NCBI RefSeq assembly: GCF_027409185.1
Contig: NC_084468.1
Location: 139,908,001 to 139,972,000, forward strand
Source: Cynocephalus volans
Lineage: Eukaryota > Chordata > Mammalia > Dermoptera > Cynocephalidae
Direction of reading: 5' to 3'
Length of the DNA: 64,000 nt
Part shown: in pieces, positions 1 to 12,599 of the stretch
How the letters are laid out: each line of letters opens with the position of its first letter
How positions within the stretch are numbered: the first letter of the stretch is position 1
The notes under the pieces: generated by a model
The model's input: only the letters and a program-made list of their open reading frames with translations
Database searches by the model: none
What the model was told of the DNA's origin: nothing
Position numbers and translations under genes: made by a program

Positions 1-289
1 GGAAGGAAACTAGTTAGTCAGGAACCAATTTAATTATCCCAGCATTAAATAAATGCAGCATGAACTAAGGCAATGGCAATGGGATAAAAAAGGCAGGAAC
101 TGAATTTTGATGAATTGTGTAAGATTAATTTTCACTTCTTACAATCCCATAAAATTGGCATTTGGAGAAAGGGTATCCTCAGTAAAACAACTGGGTTCCT
201 GTTTAAGTCCTATAGGAAAGCCTACTAGTCAACATGCCCTGAAATCGCATGCAAACATTCTAATCTATTTCTAGGGTCCTCTTCTTAAA

Positions 290-1900
290 TATCAAATAAC
301 AACCAAGACTGAGGAATCCATACCACTAATTAGAAATACAGAACACAAACAATGAGAATGAGAATAAGCAGTGCAGAAGAAACAAGGCAATGCAGGGAAA
401 AGGAGAAAGCATTTGAAAAACGCTTATACTCAATAGCCTTAAAGAGATAAAAGTATATAATATATCTATAAAATTAGAATATTGAGAATATCATGTTAAA
501 ATGCGAGAGGGGTATTCAAGCAACAAAAGCTCTTAGAAATTAAAAATGCAATCACAGAAAAAAATGAAATAAGAAGGTTGGAAAATAAAGGTTAGAGAAT
601 CTTCCAGTAGGTGTAACCAAAAAACAAGATGGGAAATAGGTAAGAATAGGCAAAATTTTAGAGATTTATTACTAAAGTTCAAATAGTCAAATAAATAATA
701 GAGTCCCAGAAAGAGACAAAGGAGTAAATGAAAGAAAGTAAATCATAAAGAAATAAATAAGAAAACACTGAGGACTAAAATGTCTGAATTTATAGATTGA
801 AAAGACTGATTAGTGTCTACCACAATGAATAAAGAGATTTATTCACAGCAAGGCACAGTACTGTAATATTTTAAGGAATCAGAATGGTATCAGACTTCTC
901 AACAGCAGTATTGGAAGCCAAAAGACAATGAAATCATGGCTTTAATATTCTGTGAAAAAAATGATTTTCAGTCTAGAATGCTGAACCCAGACTAACTATC
1001 AATCAAATGAGAAGGTAGAATCAAACTTTTTCACTTTTTCATACATGCAAGTCCTAAAATAAGTAAATAAGTAAAAATTTACCTTCATACACCTCTTCTC
1101 AAGAAACTAAAAGAAGATAAACTTCATTAAAATGGAAGAGTCAACAAGAAGTAGGAAACTTGAAATTTAAATAGTGGTTTCTAAAGAGAAGAGAAGTATA
1201 TGAAACACTGTCAAAGATAGTAAGGGGACAGCCCAGGAAAAGGGCTGTGCAGCAGTTCTAGAGGATGACCTGTCTAGATCAGAGTTGTTCAGAAGAGTTC
1301 CAGGAAGAAAGGTCTCTAAAAATAAAACAAAATTGATAAATCATCAGATATATGTCATGTGCTGAGGAAGAAGTTACTCTTCTCTCCAAGTGATTGTACA
1401 GGAAATGGTCATAGGCGGATAGAACACCTAAAAACAAAAATGAAGCAATTGCTAATTTACAAGAAAAACAAAAGGTACCCAAGAGAGAATATGTGATCAT
1501 AGCACAGTCATGTGACTGAGATGTGAATAACATTTATATAAATACAGTAATGAAAATGCTGAATGTTTATTTAACCAAAAACTGAAATAATTACATTAAG
1601 GGGATCAGGAAAGGATGAGAAAGGAAGAAGCTTAACATTTTAGAAATATAAATCCTTATCTTCCAAGGAAGGAAGCAAAGAGCTATTATCTAAAAAATGG
1701 AAAATCACAAAATAAAATATATGCCTGCCTTTTAGAGACATGGAGGAGAAGCTTAGAAGAAACAGGTAAAAGGTTCAAAGGTGTCTGTTTCTTGGAACAG
1801 AATTTGGGAATGGGAAAGAAATATGGAAATAGTCTACCATTTTTTTATTATTAGCCTTGTAGAACTCCTTGACACTTTAAACCATAAATATGAATTGTTT
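290..1900 (+). mobile_element. Old HAL1/L1 ORF1-type LINE fragment
   Basis: The stretch around 881-1050 reads like the end of a LINE ORF1 of the HAL1/L1M type: 'cagacttctcaacagcag', then a decayed segment corresponding to LEARRQ...ENDFQPRILNP. Further HAL1-like sequence (a 'gctgtgcagcag...ctagagga' stretch) follows at 1245-1265. Many stops and indels show it is long dead. HAL1 is a non-autonomous L1 relative that carries only ORF1. The boundaries are approximate, and an old L1M element is the main alternative. Confidence 0.6.
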
Positions 1901-2106
1901 GGATTAATTTTTTTAAAAAGAAGGGGAAAGTACAGAAGTCATTGCAAAGAATAATCTATGGAATGAAACAGAATGATCAGATTTTGGAGCAAATGAGGAG
2001 AAATTTTTTTAAATGTCCACATGATTTCATGCCTGGATGGCTGAAAAGAATTTTGAAAACAAGCATATAGGAGAGAAATCAGAAATTAGTAGAGGAATAA
2101 GGAGCT

Positions 2107-2285
2107 TCGTGTGGTGGGAAGAATACAGGACTGCTTGGCAGTCAGACGACATGATTTCTAATCCTTGTTCCACCACCAATCAATTAGTGAGCTTGATTAA
2201 GTGAACATACTCTTACAGCTTCAGTTTCTTTATCTTAAAAGAGAGGGTGTTGAACTCAATGATCTCTATCATCTTCTATCTTGTT
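2107..2285 (+). mobile_element. MIR SINE
   Basis: The sequence follows the MIR core pattern in order: a 'gtgggaagaatacaggactg' start, a 'cagtcagacgacatgatttctaatcc' decayed box-B-like part, and 'cagtttctttatcttaaaa' followed by 'ctcaatgatctc'. It is heavily diverged, as expected for a tRNA-derived SINE of early mammalian age. Confidence 0.6.
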
Positions 2286-2289
2286 TGAG

Positions 2290-5075
2290 AGGAACTTAAT
2301 TTTACACTTGTGTTAGTGTAGACAGAGGAACACCCATGGCTCACATGCAGGAGGCCATTGCAAATTCACAACAGATGTTGAGAAAAGCAGTCAGGTTTAG
2401 AGAGGCAGATGGTAGAGCTACCCATATGGAGAAGTTCTTAAGGCGTGAGTGAGAAAGCTCTCCCAAGCAAAGAACGTAGAGATAAAAATGGAAAGACAGG
2501 ACTCCACTTTAGCAAATGCCCACCTTAAGGGAAAACTAGAATAATGGAGGTGTGAGTTTATAAAACAAATAAAACAAAACAAAACAAACAACAGATAGAA
2601 CAGAGGGCAGTTTCAGCTATTCATTCATTTAACCTCAAAATTGTATGAAGAGTTTGGGGGTATTATGAATTCAAGAATGACCTCTGAACTTACTCAGGAA
2701 AATTTCGATAGTAGACCCAATTAAAATAAAAGAATTGGGAATTCTAAGGAGTTACACCCAAAATAAGCTCTTCCCTAAATCACTGGAGTATCATGTCATT
2801 TGTTCCTATTCGGGGCATCCATGTGAATAAAGGTGGGCTTTTTATTTTTCACCTTTAGAAAAGTGGCAGTGATTGATATCTTGCGTGAGACCATGAATTT
2901 TTCATAAAAGCCAGGTAGCTATTCAGAAAAGCACTCTAAATCTATAAGCCTCAGCTGTGATCCAGCAAGGTTAAATGAAAATAATACTTGACAACCTTTC
3001 ACCAAGCCCTATCATGCATGCACATGCCACTGCCTTTAATTTATTTTTCATGCATAATTATTCATCCATACAGTAAAAATAAATCAGTGAACATACAAAA
3101 ATACAGATTCATTTGCGAGTGGTAAAACTCTTTTCTGAATTTTATTGTTCTTTATTTTTATATACTAATCACTTTATTTTATAGGTATAAATTCTATATA
3201 TAGTTGAGAATATCATGCAATTATATAGTCTGTATATTTTCTATTTTAATTGCAACATGAGGACACAATTTTATACACACACACACACACACACACATCT
3301 ATAAGCATTTCTCAACCCTAGGCCATAGGATGCATTTCTAATTTTGTGCTTTCATGTACATCAAAGTTATTTACAGCTTTGTAAAAATAGTTGCATTTGT
3401 TTTAGTTTATATATTTTTTGGGTTGTTTTCTTAGATAATACTTGTATTCAATATGGCATTACTTGGATTAAAGATGTGAAAATTTATATGACTCCATTAA
3501 GTATTGTTGTACTGCTCCCACCCTGAAATAATATGAAAAATCATGCTTTCACCACTACTATTTTGATAACTTGGAGTATTATTTCTCTTTTCAACTGTTT
3601 CATCAGTTATGATGAGTAATCCAGCCAATTTATAACTTTGGGATGAGTGGGGTTTACGTTAAGGCAAAGTTAGTGTTTTAGCTAACCACTGGAAATCTTG
3701 AAATATTGGCTTCCCAAACATATTTAATTCACCACAATAATTAACAACATTAATTAGATATAGACTAAGTAGATTTAAACAGGAGAAATGCAGTGGGAAT
3801 CACTAGAGGGCAGCAAAGATCAGAGGAAAGACATGAATTCAAATGCTGATTCTGAACCCAAGGTAATGAAAAGACTGAATGTTCAACAGATACCAAAGGA
3901 CCAGTGCTTTTCCCAAATGTTTCTGTGAATATTAAAGTTTTGGCTCTACATCATCTTGGGATAAAAAGATGCACTATCTTTCGGAAAGCTGATTGCTACT
4001 TTAATTTGATTATCAGTGAACAATGAATATTTTTAAGCATTCTTGAAAAATGAAAGCTGTGTAACTTCCTAACGATTACAGTAGTTGCAATTTTTTTAAG
4101 GAAATAGTTATGAAATTGGCCAACTGAGATTTTCTGTGGGATTTCTGCTTTTTCATAGATACCAGATGTTTCCTAACGATTTTTGTTTCCCCATCTAGAG
4201 CAGTAAAAATAAAATAGATATGTATCTCTTTAAATATGGCATTACTTTCTGAGTCTTTAAGAAACATAAGTGTTTGTCAACACAAAAATGTTACATAATT
4301 TATAATTTCAGTGTCCATTACTATAATAGAAATTATTTTAAATTATTTCTAAATAAATTAATAGAAAAATTCAGTAAAAATCTACCTTTTTTTTGAATTC
4401 TCAACTTGGTATATATACATATTTACAAGTTTGTTAAATGAACTTTTTTTTTAATATTGCTAGGGGACTCTGAATATATAACAAATTTGGCTTATGCGTG
4501 ATACACCGTACTCTTGTTCTGCATTTCAAAATGCATATTAAAATGCATTGCAAGTTCTAATTATTTAGCTTTATATCAGCATTTGTTCTAGCGTGTTTCA
4601 TGTCCCCAGAAAACATCAAATGTTATAGGGGTTATTTGGAAATGAAACCCACAAGGTAACACAATGCTAGAGTTGTCAATTAACAAAATAAAATAGAATT
4701 TGTTTTATAAAGTAACCTTGCTAATATTGACCTTGACCATGTGATGTTGACTTTTTTTATTGTCTATTAAACATCCTGACAAAGCTGTAGTTTGTTTCCT
4801 TGGAACTTAGAAATAAAAGGAGAAACAAAGGTACTTATTTATCAAACAAGCAGATGTGTCTGAAGCTTAAAAGTAGCTGGTACACTAGGGAATTAAGAAA
4901 AACATAAAATTTCAAAATAAAGACCTTTCATCATTACAAGTTCCTCATTTATCTGTATAAGGGGAAAAATATTGGTTTGAAGTCTTTTTAGATAAGATAG
5001 AAATTAGAACACAAAGAATGAAAGGGCATAGTGCATAAAAACCCATTTTCATTATGACTTCAAAACTTCACATTT
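2290..5075. other. Unassigned AT-rich DNA
   Basis: No gene or confidently named repeat is seen here. There is an (AAAAC)-like A-rich run near 2563-2590 and an (AC)n microsatellite at 3275-3297. Short ORFs such as 3344-3526 and 4076-4267 have no domain features and are at chance length for AT-rich DNA. Confidence 0.5.
3275..3297. repeat. (AC)n microsatellite
   Basis: About 11-12 uninterrupted AC units follow 'ttat'. This is an ordinary mammalian dinucleotide repeat. Confidence 0.95.
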
Positions 5076-5079
5076 TAAC

Positions 5080-5560
5080 CTAAATGCTAATACTCCCAAA
5101 TCTATTTTCCAGCTCATATTTCCTCTATAACCAGAGTTCAAATACTTCAGGTACCTCAGGTCAATATATTAAAAACTGAACTCATCACTTTCTCAACTAA
5201 ACCTGCTTCTCCTCTTATTTTCTCTGCGTCATGTGGTGGTGTCACGTCCTACCACTTCATCCAAGCTAATTAACTGAAAATCATCTTTGACTTTTCCTCA
5301 TCCACATGCATTCAAATCAACTGATCACCAAGCCCTGACACATTTATTTTATAAATATTTCTGGAATCTCTTCTCACTTTAGAGACCTGATTATGTCACC
5401 TATAGTACCTTCTTAACTGAATTCTAGCTCAGTCCTCTCAAAAACATTATGTATATTAGCAGAATGTTAGCATAGATACAGTTATTTCACCCCATTGCTT
5501 AAATACCTACAATAAATCTCTCTTCATCTACAGAATAAAGTCCAAATGTCCTAATATGGC
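5080..5560 (+). mobile_element. L2 LINE fragment
   Basis: The order of diverged phrases matches L2: 'aaaactgaactcatcac', 'aaacctgcttctcctctt', 'atcatctttgacttttcctc', 'accaagccctgacac', 'cagaataaagtccaaatgtcc'. This is the conserved ORF-to-3' part of L2, sense on the plus strand. It is very old and non-functional. Confidence 0.65.
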
Positions 5561-5722
5561 ATAAAAGATTGCCATTACTTTTGCATTTAAAGAATATTCT
5601 TGATAAATACTTATTAATCCAAAAAGAATCCAATTCTCAGTATTCTTGTATTTAGATAGGGTTTTAACAAAAAATCAAATTAATGTTTGGGGTTATATCA
5701 AAGGATTTAAAGTGAGAAAATT

Positions 5723-5862
5723 ATATATATATATATTAAAATAAAAAATAAAATAATATATATATTAAAATAAAAATATATTAAACTGACATGATATATA
5801 TATTAAATATATTAAACTGACATGATATATATATATATATATCATGTCAGTTTAATATATTT
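5723..5862. repeat. AT-rich repeat with a 58-bp perfect palindrome
   Basis: Two direct copies of a roughly 36-bp AT-rich unit containing 'ttaaactgacatgat' (near 5780 and 5811) are followed by an inverted copy. The interval 5805-5862 is a perfect inverted repeat with no spacer, centred between 5833 and 5834 inside a (TA)n run. The non-AT core 'ctgacatg' lies in the left arm and its complement in the right arm. The layout resembles small palindromic AT-rich repeats able to form cruciforms. Confidence 0.9.
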
Positions 5863-5869
5863 TTCAGCT

Positions 5870-6565
5870 GTAGAGGAAAACCTAGTGAAAAGCAAGCAGA
5901 GCTGGCTGTGGTCATGACAAAAATTGATGAGGCAAGTATTACTCAAATTTTTGTCAGAAGCTATGTAAAGAAGGATAGAACCATATTGAAGATTTGTAGA
6001 TTTAAACCCAACAATATAGCTCAAAGATAGTATTTTTGTTTCTTAACAACATTCCTTTTTTCTTACATTTCCCTTTCAAAAAACAAGCAGCTTTGAAAAA
6101 CCTAAACCCTTGAGACTTCTATAAACAATGAACAGTCATGGTTGGGCATTTCCTCTGAAGAAAAGATGGAATCCAAAACAAAGGCACTTTCATCTTCTGT
6201 TTGCACTTGGTAAACTAGCAGCATTAGGAAAGATCTTTCATTTGTTCATTCATCTCCTCATGTGTCTGAGCACCCATAGAAAGTGTTTACAGAGCAAAAC
6301 AGATCATTTCTTTCTCCAGAAAATCAAGCCATTACAACTGGTGAAGATTAATTAAAACAGCATGAGCATGGAAGAGGAAGTGGCTTGTTAGCCCGGAAAA
6401 GACTCAAGGCCAAATAAAGTAATCTTTCATTAAATCTTAAAAATGATAAAGGTTAGAGACCATCTCTTGTCTCTTAGTAGATCCTGGACTTCTAAATATA
6501 TTATTTTTTCTGCCTTGCATGTTTTTCAATTTGTATGGAAGTGTATTCTTTTTCTTGTATTTTAT
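5870..6565. other. Unassigned unique DNA
   Basis: No recognised repeat is seen. A 75-codon ORF (6128-6355) is present, but it has no recognisable domain, splice context or homology cue, so it is not called as a gene. Confidence 0.5.
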
Positions 6566-6569
6566 TTAT

Positions 6570-6690
6570 TTCTTATTTTACTTTAACATTTACTTGTACA
6601 TATTTGTGGGGTACAGTGTGTTGTTTCAATACATGCATATATTGCAGAATGATTCACTCAGGGTAGATGTGTATTATTAATGATAGAATG
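6570..6690 (-). mobile_element. L1 3'-end fragment
   Basis: 'atatttgtggggtacagtgt' followed by 'gtttcaatacatgcatat' and 'gattcactcagggta' is the reverse complement of an L1 3' UTR end (sense '...tgtaccccacaaatat...'). The same segment recurs at 60099-60297, so both copies come from one L1 subfamily. Confidence 0.7.
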
Positions 6691-7113
6691 GCCTTCAGTT
6701 GGTCCATTAGGAACATTTCTTTTCTGTTATTTTATATATTTTAAATATTTGACTGACCAACCTTAGTCCTCTCCTTCAGATTATTTGGTATCACTATGTG
6801 TCTGTTTGCTCCATGACAGATCCAAAAATTCCTGATTTGGCTAAATCTGACATATGTCTAAAAGAAACAAAAATGAAGCAGTAAAAAATATTAGGATAAA
6901 TCAATGTAAAAAATTCCTATACTAGGTATAAAACAGAATAAAGAAAATATAGGATGAGGTACTGGAATTCCATAAGTTACATTTAGTTAGTAAAAAAGAA
7001 ATCAACACATAAAAATTAAATAACACTATAAAACACCAATATTAGGTATCATAAAGCAGTGAAAGATTAGATAATAGAAAGTCTGTTTATACTGAAAATT
7101 ACTACTAAAATGT

Positions 7114-7475
7114 TAAGTGTGCCCTGGGCTCCCAAGGCAGGGCAGTGGGGGCCCAGGGCCTCAACCACACCCCCCCACCCTAACAACTGCTACCAGGCCA
7201 GCAACAACCATGGAGCTGCTGCAGGAAGCACTCCAGGCTCCCAAGCCAGGGAGGTGGGGAGCTGACGGCCACAGCTACACCCCTGCAACTTCCACAACCA
7301 GCCCAGCGATGACCACCAAGCCACTGCCAGAACCCCGCTGTCTCCCCTGTGAGAATGACAGGGGTGCCATGGGCCTCAACCAAGCCCCTACTCCTTCCTA
7401 CTCCTCCCACCCTCTGTCACCTTTCTCCTTTCCCCCTCCCCTCAGAGCTCCACAACAACATCTTAGAATATAAAA
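7114..7475. repeat. GC-rich tandem block, period about 108 bp
   Basis: This is a sharply GC-rich island in AT-rich surroundings. 'ggctcccaag(g/c)caggg' occurs at 7127 and 7236 (109 bp apart), and 'gggcctcaac' occurs at 7156 and 7371 (215 bp, about two periods). That indicates roughly three diverged units. The block ends in C/T-rich DNA and then an A-rich tail ('aataaataaataaag' near 7490). The region is open in one plus frame for 118 codons, low-complexity and Pro/Thr-rich, which I attribute to base composition. The origin is not recognised: a minisatellite, a retroposon VNTR, or an L1 5' UTR monomer array are all possible. Confidence 0.65.
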
Positions 7476-9525
7476 AGATAATAATATTAATAAATAAATA
7501 AAGTTTTTAAAAATGTTAATTTCATGCCCATGCCATGTACCACTATCTTTCTCCTACATTTAATTTATTCAATCAACACAATGGTAAATAGTCTCAACAC
7601 TTGATTATGCTGGTTTCCATTTAAAATGATATAATTTTCCCTTTCTTCTATTGAAGATGAGATGGCTGCTCTCACTTTTCTTACTAAGTAGGTGTCTAAC
7701 TAGACACTTTAAAATTTTTTAACTCTTTATAGTTCCATATTTTATTCTTTTTACACTTTTATCCCTAAAACTCACTATTAAAGAATTTGGGTTCATGTTA
7801 GATGGTTTGGGGAAGGGTTTCAGGAAACAGAGTTTTGCTCTAGATTAGATGCTGACAGGAAGCCAGCGTAATTCTATGATTGTTTATCTTAATAAATCTT
7901 CTCTGGAAGGAGGGAAGTCTAGGCTAAAAGTAAAGCTGTAAGTGAAAAAGAGCCAGCAGGCACTTGTATTAACCAGGACAGGGAGATGATTAGTATTTTG
8001 TAGCCTGGGCAGTGTTTATGTTTTGTCTATGTTCAGACATGATTATAAATGGTCTTGTGTTTGTCTTGATTTATCCTGGTCATAGAGTGGCCTTGTCTGA
8101 TATTGATGTTCTGCAAAATTGTTTATGATCAACAGAAAAACACAAGCCCTAACTGCAGGTATCAGGCTAGCTTGTTGTACCAGTCTAGCTGATAAGACCA
8201 GGTATTAGGAGCTGCTTTTCTCTTTGTCATTTTCCACTTTGAATCAAGAGCAGACAGAGTGAGGCCATCAGACATTAATCCATAAAATGCATATTTTCAC
8301 CGTCACTGAGATTTTGCTGATCAGGAGGGTATTTTTACAGAACACGATCTGTACTTGGACTAGCATTAGTCACCTGTTCTTTTTGTTGCAGGATGAGTTT
8401 TTGAAACTCTGGTGTGACCATAGCCACATAGTAGCATTTGAAACTCAAAACAGGGTCCATCTGTCAACTGCAACGTAAGCAATTATCAGATACAAAATGC
8501 TTATTAGTCCTTGACACGAGTCTTGAAGCCAATGCTATAAATTATGAAACGCAGGCAATAAATCCACCATTGTTTGTTTTGGAAAGTCAGGTATCTTTTT
8601 TTTTTCTTCAACTTCGTCATGCGTTTTTATGTATTTGCCTTGTACATCGGTGCAGCAAGAAGTATTTTCTGTGGTATAAATCTTTTCTTGGTTAATTAAG
8701 AGGAAAGTAAGGATAATGCAAATTGTCCATAACCCTTGCTAATGAATTTAGACTAGTTTGTTGGGCATTCAGAGTAGGAATTGTATTATTTATGGTTTTG
8801 CTACAGACAAAGTCAAGTTTTGGACAATTTGGCCAGTTGTATTATCCCAAATGGAAACTGTAGCTTACATAATATGCATGAAGGAGTCAGTTATCCCTTC
8901 TAAGAATTTTTTAAGGAAGCATGTATGTACCTCCTTTTGGAGGTTTATGGGCAACTGTTTTTTCCAGGGCCATGTAATCTGCTAGAGAGATGGTACTTTT
9001 AAATATCTACAAGTCACTAATGATTATCTTAAATACAACATATAAGTTAGTATGTGGTGGAAGAATGAAGGCACCTAGAGAGAGAGTGCAAATAGAGAAG
9101 AGAAAAGGACCCAAGGGCATTACAACATTTAAAAGTTGGGTAAGTTGGAGAAAGGGACAGAAAAGGAGACAGAAAAAAAGTCCCTGGTGATTTGGGTTAA
9201 AAAATATATCAAGGCCAATGAAGGCACAGGAAGAAAGAATTTTCAAGGAAGATAGATTGGGTGTAGGTTCAAATGCTGCTGAAAATCAAAATTAAGAAGG
9301 ATAAAGTGGCCACCGGGTTCTGCAAAAGAGCGATCATCGGTTATGTTGACAGCAAACATTTCAGAGGACTGGTGAAGACAAAATCTACTCTTGAGTGAAA
9401 CAGCGATTGGAACAATGACTAGCTAAAAATATAATTTTAGAAAAGTCCAAGTAGCATCAAATTACAAATAAGTCTAATAAGAACTCCATAAAGTCTGTAT
9501 TAATGAAGTGTTAATTAAAACTACC
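7476..9525. other. Unassigned DNA
   Basis: No confident repeat or gene is seen. Several small ORFs (8287-8478, 8438-8695, 8758-8985) overlap in different frames without domain features. The stretch 9060-9420 is purine-rich and could be an old LINE or LTR relic that I cannot name. Confidence 0.4.
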
Positions 9526-9529
9526 CAAG

Positions 9530-11030
9530 TTAGAAAAGAAAAATTAAACAAGTTGAAATTTTGATTGTGTTTGTACTTGAAGAAATGACTCATCATAAAT
9601 ATATCTGTTTCCAATCTATTCATTTAAACTTGATCCTAATAAGTTTACTCCAGAATTTTTTATGGAATTTTGCAAGTTGACTCTAAAGTCTATATAGAAA
9701 ACAGTTAACTTACAATAATATCCAGTAAAATCTGGTGTGGAAGAATAATGAGCAAAGATTACTCATATGAGAAAAAATGTTATAAAACCACAGGAAACAC
9801 TACTATTAGCCACAAATAGTCGATATAACTAAGAAGCCAGACATAGTCCTAAATGTATATGGATTGTTATTTCTAGTTGCTGGTGCAAGTGGAATTCTAA
9901 ATCAGTGGAGAGGGATGGGGAATGGGGCAGGTGGGTGTTGTTTAGGTGGTGCTAAATAATTGGACAATATCTAAAGAAAATAAATGGGCTAGCTTTCCTC
10001 TCTCAAGTGTTACACCAAATAAGCTTCAGAAGGACCAATGTTTTAAAGGTAAAACTTTAAATTATAAAAATATGAAACTAAAATGTTGGCAAATTCTCTT
10101 ATATTCTTAATTAGAAAATGTCTTTATAAGCATGGTCTAAAACCTTTCTAAGCATCATTCAAAATCTATTAAGAGTTTTTATAAATTTGAGTTCATCAAA
10201 ATTAAGTTTTTCCAGGCAAGAAAAATACAAAGCAAAAATTACAAATTTAGTAACTTAGATATTTCAGTAATACCTATGCTGATATGCTAATTTTCTTAAT
10301 ATATACATTGCCTATAAAAATCAGCAAATCAATGAGAAAATTATGAACAACCCAATAGAAAAAAAAAATGGGTAAAGACATACAGGAAAAAAAATGGAAA
10401 TCTCTTCAAAATTTGAAGATATAATCAGCCTCAATCATAGCAATATGAATGTAATTAGAATTACATCTGCAGGTCCAGTTTTCAATTAACGCATTTGGCA
10501 AAAAGCAAAATTTCCTTAGTATGCTGTATTAGTGAGGGTGTGGAGACACAGTCACACATATCCCCTGGAAGACAATTTCATAACATTTACCAAAATTGTA
10601 AATAAACATATCCTGGGATACAATAATTCCACTTTTAAGAGTTAATACTATAAATACATGCCATAAAAATATAATTACAATGATTTTTAAAGCAGTATTT
10701 TCCACATTAGCAAGAGATTGCAAGCAATCTGAGTCCTCATTGTAGGGAACTGTGTAAATACCTTTATGTGATGGCAAGACATGAAGTGGTAAAAAAGAAT
10801 GAGACAGACCTGGGTACACTTACATGAAAGACCTTCTTTACAAATTGTTAAGTGGAAAAGCAAAGCATGCAATAATTTGTGCAAAAAAAAAAAAAATAAC
10901 AAAAAAAATAACTTCAAAAAGGAGAAACCTGAATATTGGGGAACAATGATAGAATGGGTGCTTACATCTTGTACTCCTTTCATTCTGTACCACAGTCGTG
11001 TATTTCCTTCTCAAAAAAAATTATATTAAA
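9530..11030 (+). mobile_element. Old L1 (L1ME-like) ORF2 3' part and 3' end
   Basis: The order of phrases fits the end of an ancient L1 ORF2: 'aacccaatagaaaaa...gggtaaagacatacagg' (10349-10390), 'aattagaattacatctgcag', 'tgagggtgtggagacac' (10533-10550), 'ttaagtggaaaagcaaagcatgcaa' (10848-10873), then A-rich sequence. All frames are broken. The boundaries are approximate. Confidence 0.6.
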
Positions 11031-12590
11031 AAATCTTTTGAGGAGGACAAGAAAGTGAATGGAAAGTAGTGAAATGAAGGCAGTAAGTGAGGGCGATCAT
11101 TTGTAGCTTTGCTGAGAAGAATGAAAAAAATTAACTATTGTCAAAGTTTTGTTGTTTTTGTTGTGATTGTGATTGCTCTTTAAAAACAGTGAGCAGATGG
11201 GCCCTAAGGGTCTGATGGTTTATCAGTCGGAATAAACCACTGCGAGAGGCAGAGGCTGGTGATGCAAAGTGGAGGCAGGTAGAGAAGTCCTGGGAAGACC
11301 CAGGGGACCAAATTCAGATGCACGAAGGGTTCACCCATGATTATAGCAGGGGCTCTTCCATTTTTTCAAGGAGAGTGAAGGAAGTCATTAGATTTGTTTT
11401 GGTGAGAGTGCCGCATGTCTGGTTGGGGAGGTGGCCTTGTTAGAGCAGGAGCATTTCTTCCATTTCAGCAAGTAGAAGGCAGCACTACGGATACAAACAT
11501 AGCTAAGTTTTCATATTTTTAGGTAAGTAAAAGAAGAGGTTCTGATACTCAGCATCCAATTAATCCATGAATTATGAGACTAAATCATCTTTAAATGATC
11601 TTATGAGACTTAGGCTAGTGGGAGGTGGTGGGAGAACTCTGAGGCAAGAAGATGAAGGGTAACAGTCATCTCAGATAATGGGAAATTGAGTAGAGTGTCA
11701 AAAAGAGCTGAGTGTGTTTTTAAGCTTTTGGTTAACAACTTAAAGTAAAATTAGTTAGATTTTTTTCTTTGTTCAGCTATGAAGTAGCAAGTGTGGTGTA
11801 CGTGGGGAGCTGGGTTAATTGAGGTTAGGGTATTGACAATGATTACTAGAAGGTAAGAGAGTAACAAAGGAGATGAATCTGTTTGCAAGGGAGTGATTGT
11901 GACGATTGGCCTTGAAATCCAAACTAGGCTAAAAGGTCAACGGAGACAGGAAGTGGTGGGCGGGGGAGGGGTTGGTGAAAAGTGACGTAGTGACAGGGTA
12001 AATGGATTGAGTATCTGTTTTAATTCAAACAATAAGGAATGAGTATCTGTTTTAATTCAAACAGTAATCGTCCTGAGGATGACTAGAGAAATTGAACCAG
12101 AAAGATAAAAAGTAGGGCTAGGTGGGATGTGTGAAATAGAGATTTTGGTAAAAACAGAGTACAGGGTACAACCACAAAAGTGGGTGGCTGGTGTAAAGTG
12201 GGGGAAAAGACTAGAATCAAAGAAGGATTTTTCTATTCCGTGGAGCTTTGACAAGAAGTGAGTATTAAATTTTATTAAATATATTTTGAGCCTCTTTTGA
12301 AATGAGCTCTTCTTCCTTTGAACATATATATGAGTTATGTATTTCTAATATTTAACCATTCTCTCACGGAATAGAACTACTTGAAAATAGTAATTATTTC
12401 CCTAATAATCTGTTTAATGCAGTTTTCTAGGGGTTTATTTTGAATTTTCATGTTTACAGTCATGAAGGTCACTAGACTTTCAGAACTATACTACCATCAA
12501 AAGTCTGACTGGATAACTTTTTATTGTTTTCTATGCTCTTGACCCCATGATTTGGCATGGGAAGTTAAATCTGTTCTGTGTAAATTTGTG
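11031..12590. other. Unassigned DNA with a small tandem duplication
   Basis: No gene or named repeat is seen. The tract is purine-rich from about 11040 to 12250. It contains the 32-bp tandem duplication at 12009-12063. Confidence 0.4.
12009..12063. repeat. 32-bp tandem duplication
   Basis: A 23-bp segment (12009-12031, starting 'gagtatctgttttaattc') is repeated identically at 12041-12063, giving a 32-bp period. The lack of divergence suggests a recent replication-slippage duplication. Confidence 0.95.
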
Positions 12591-12599
12591 ATGTCATTT

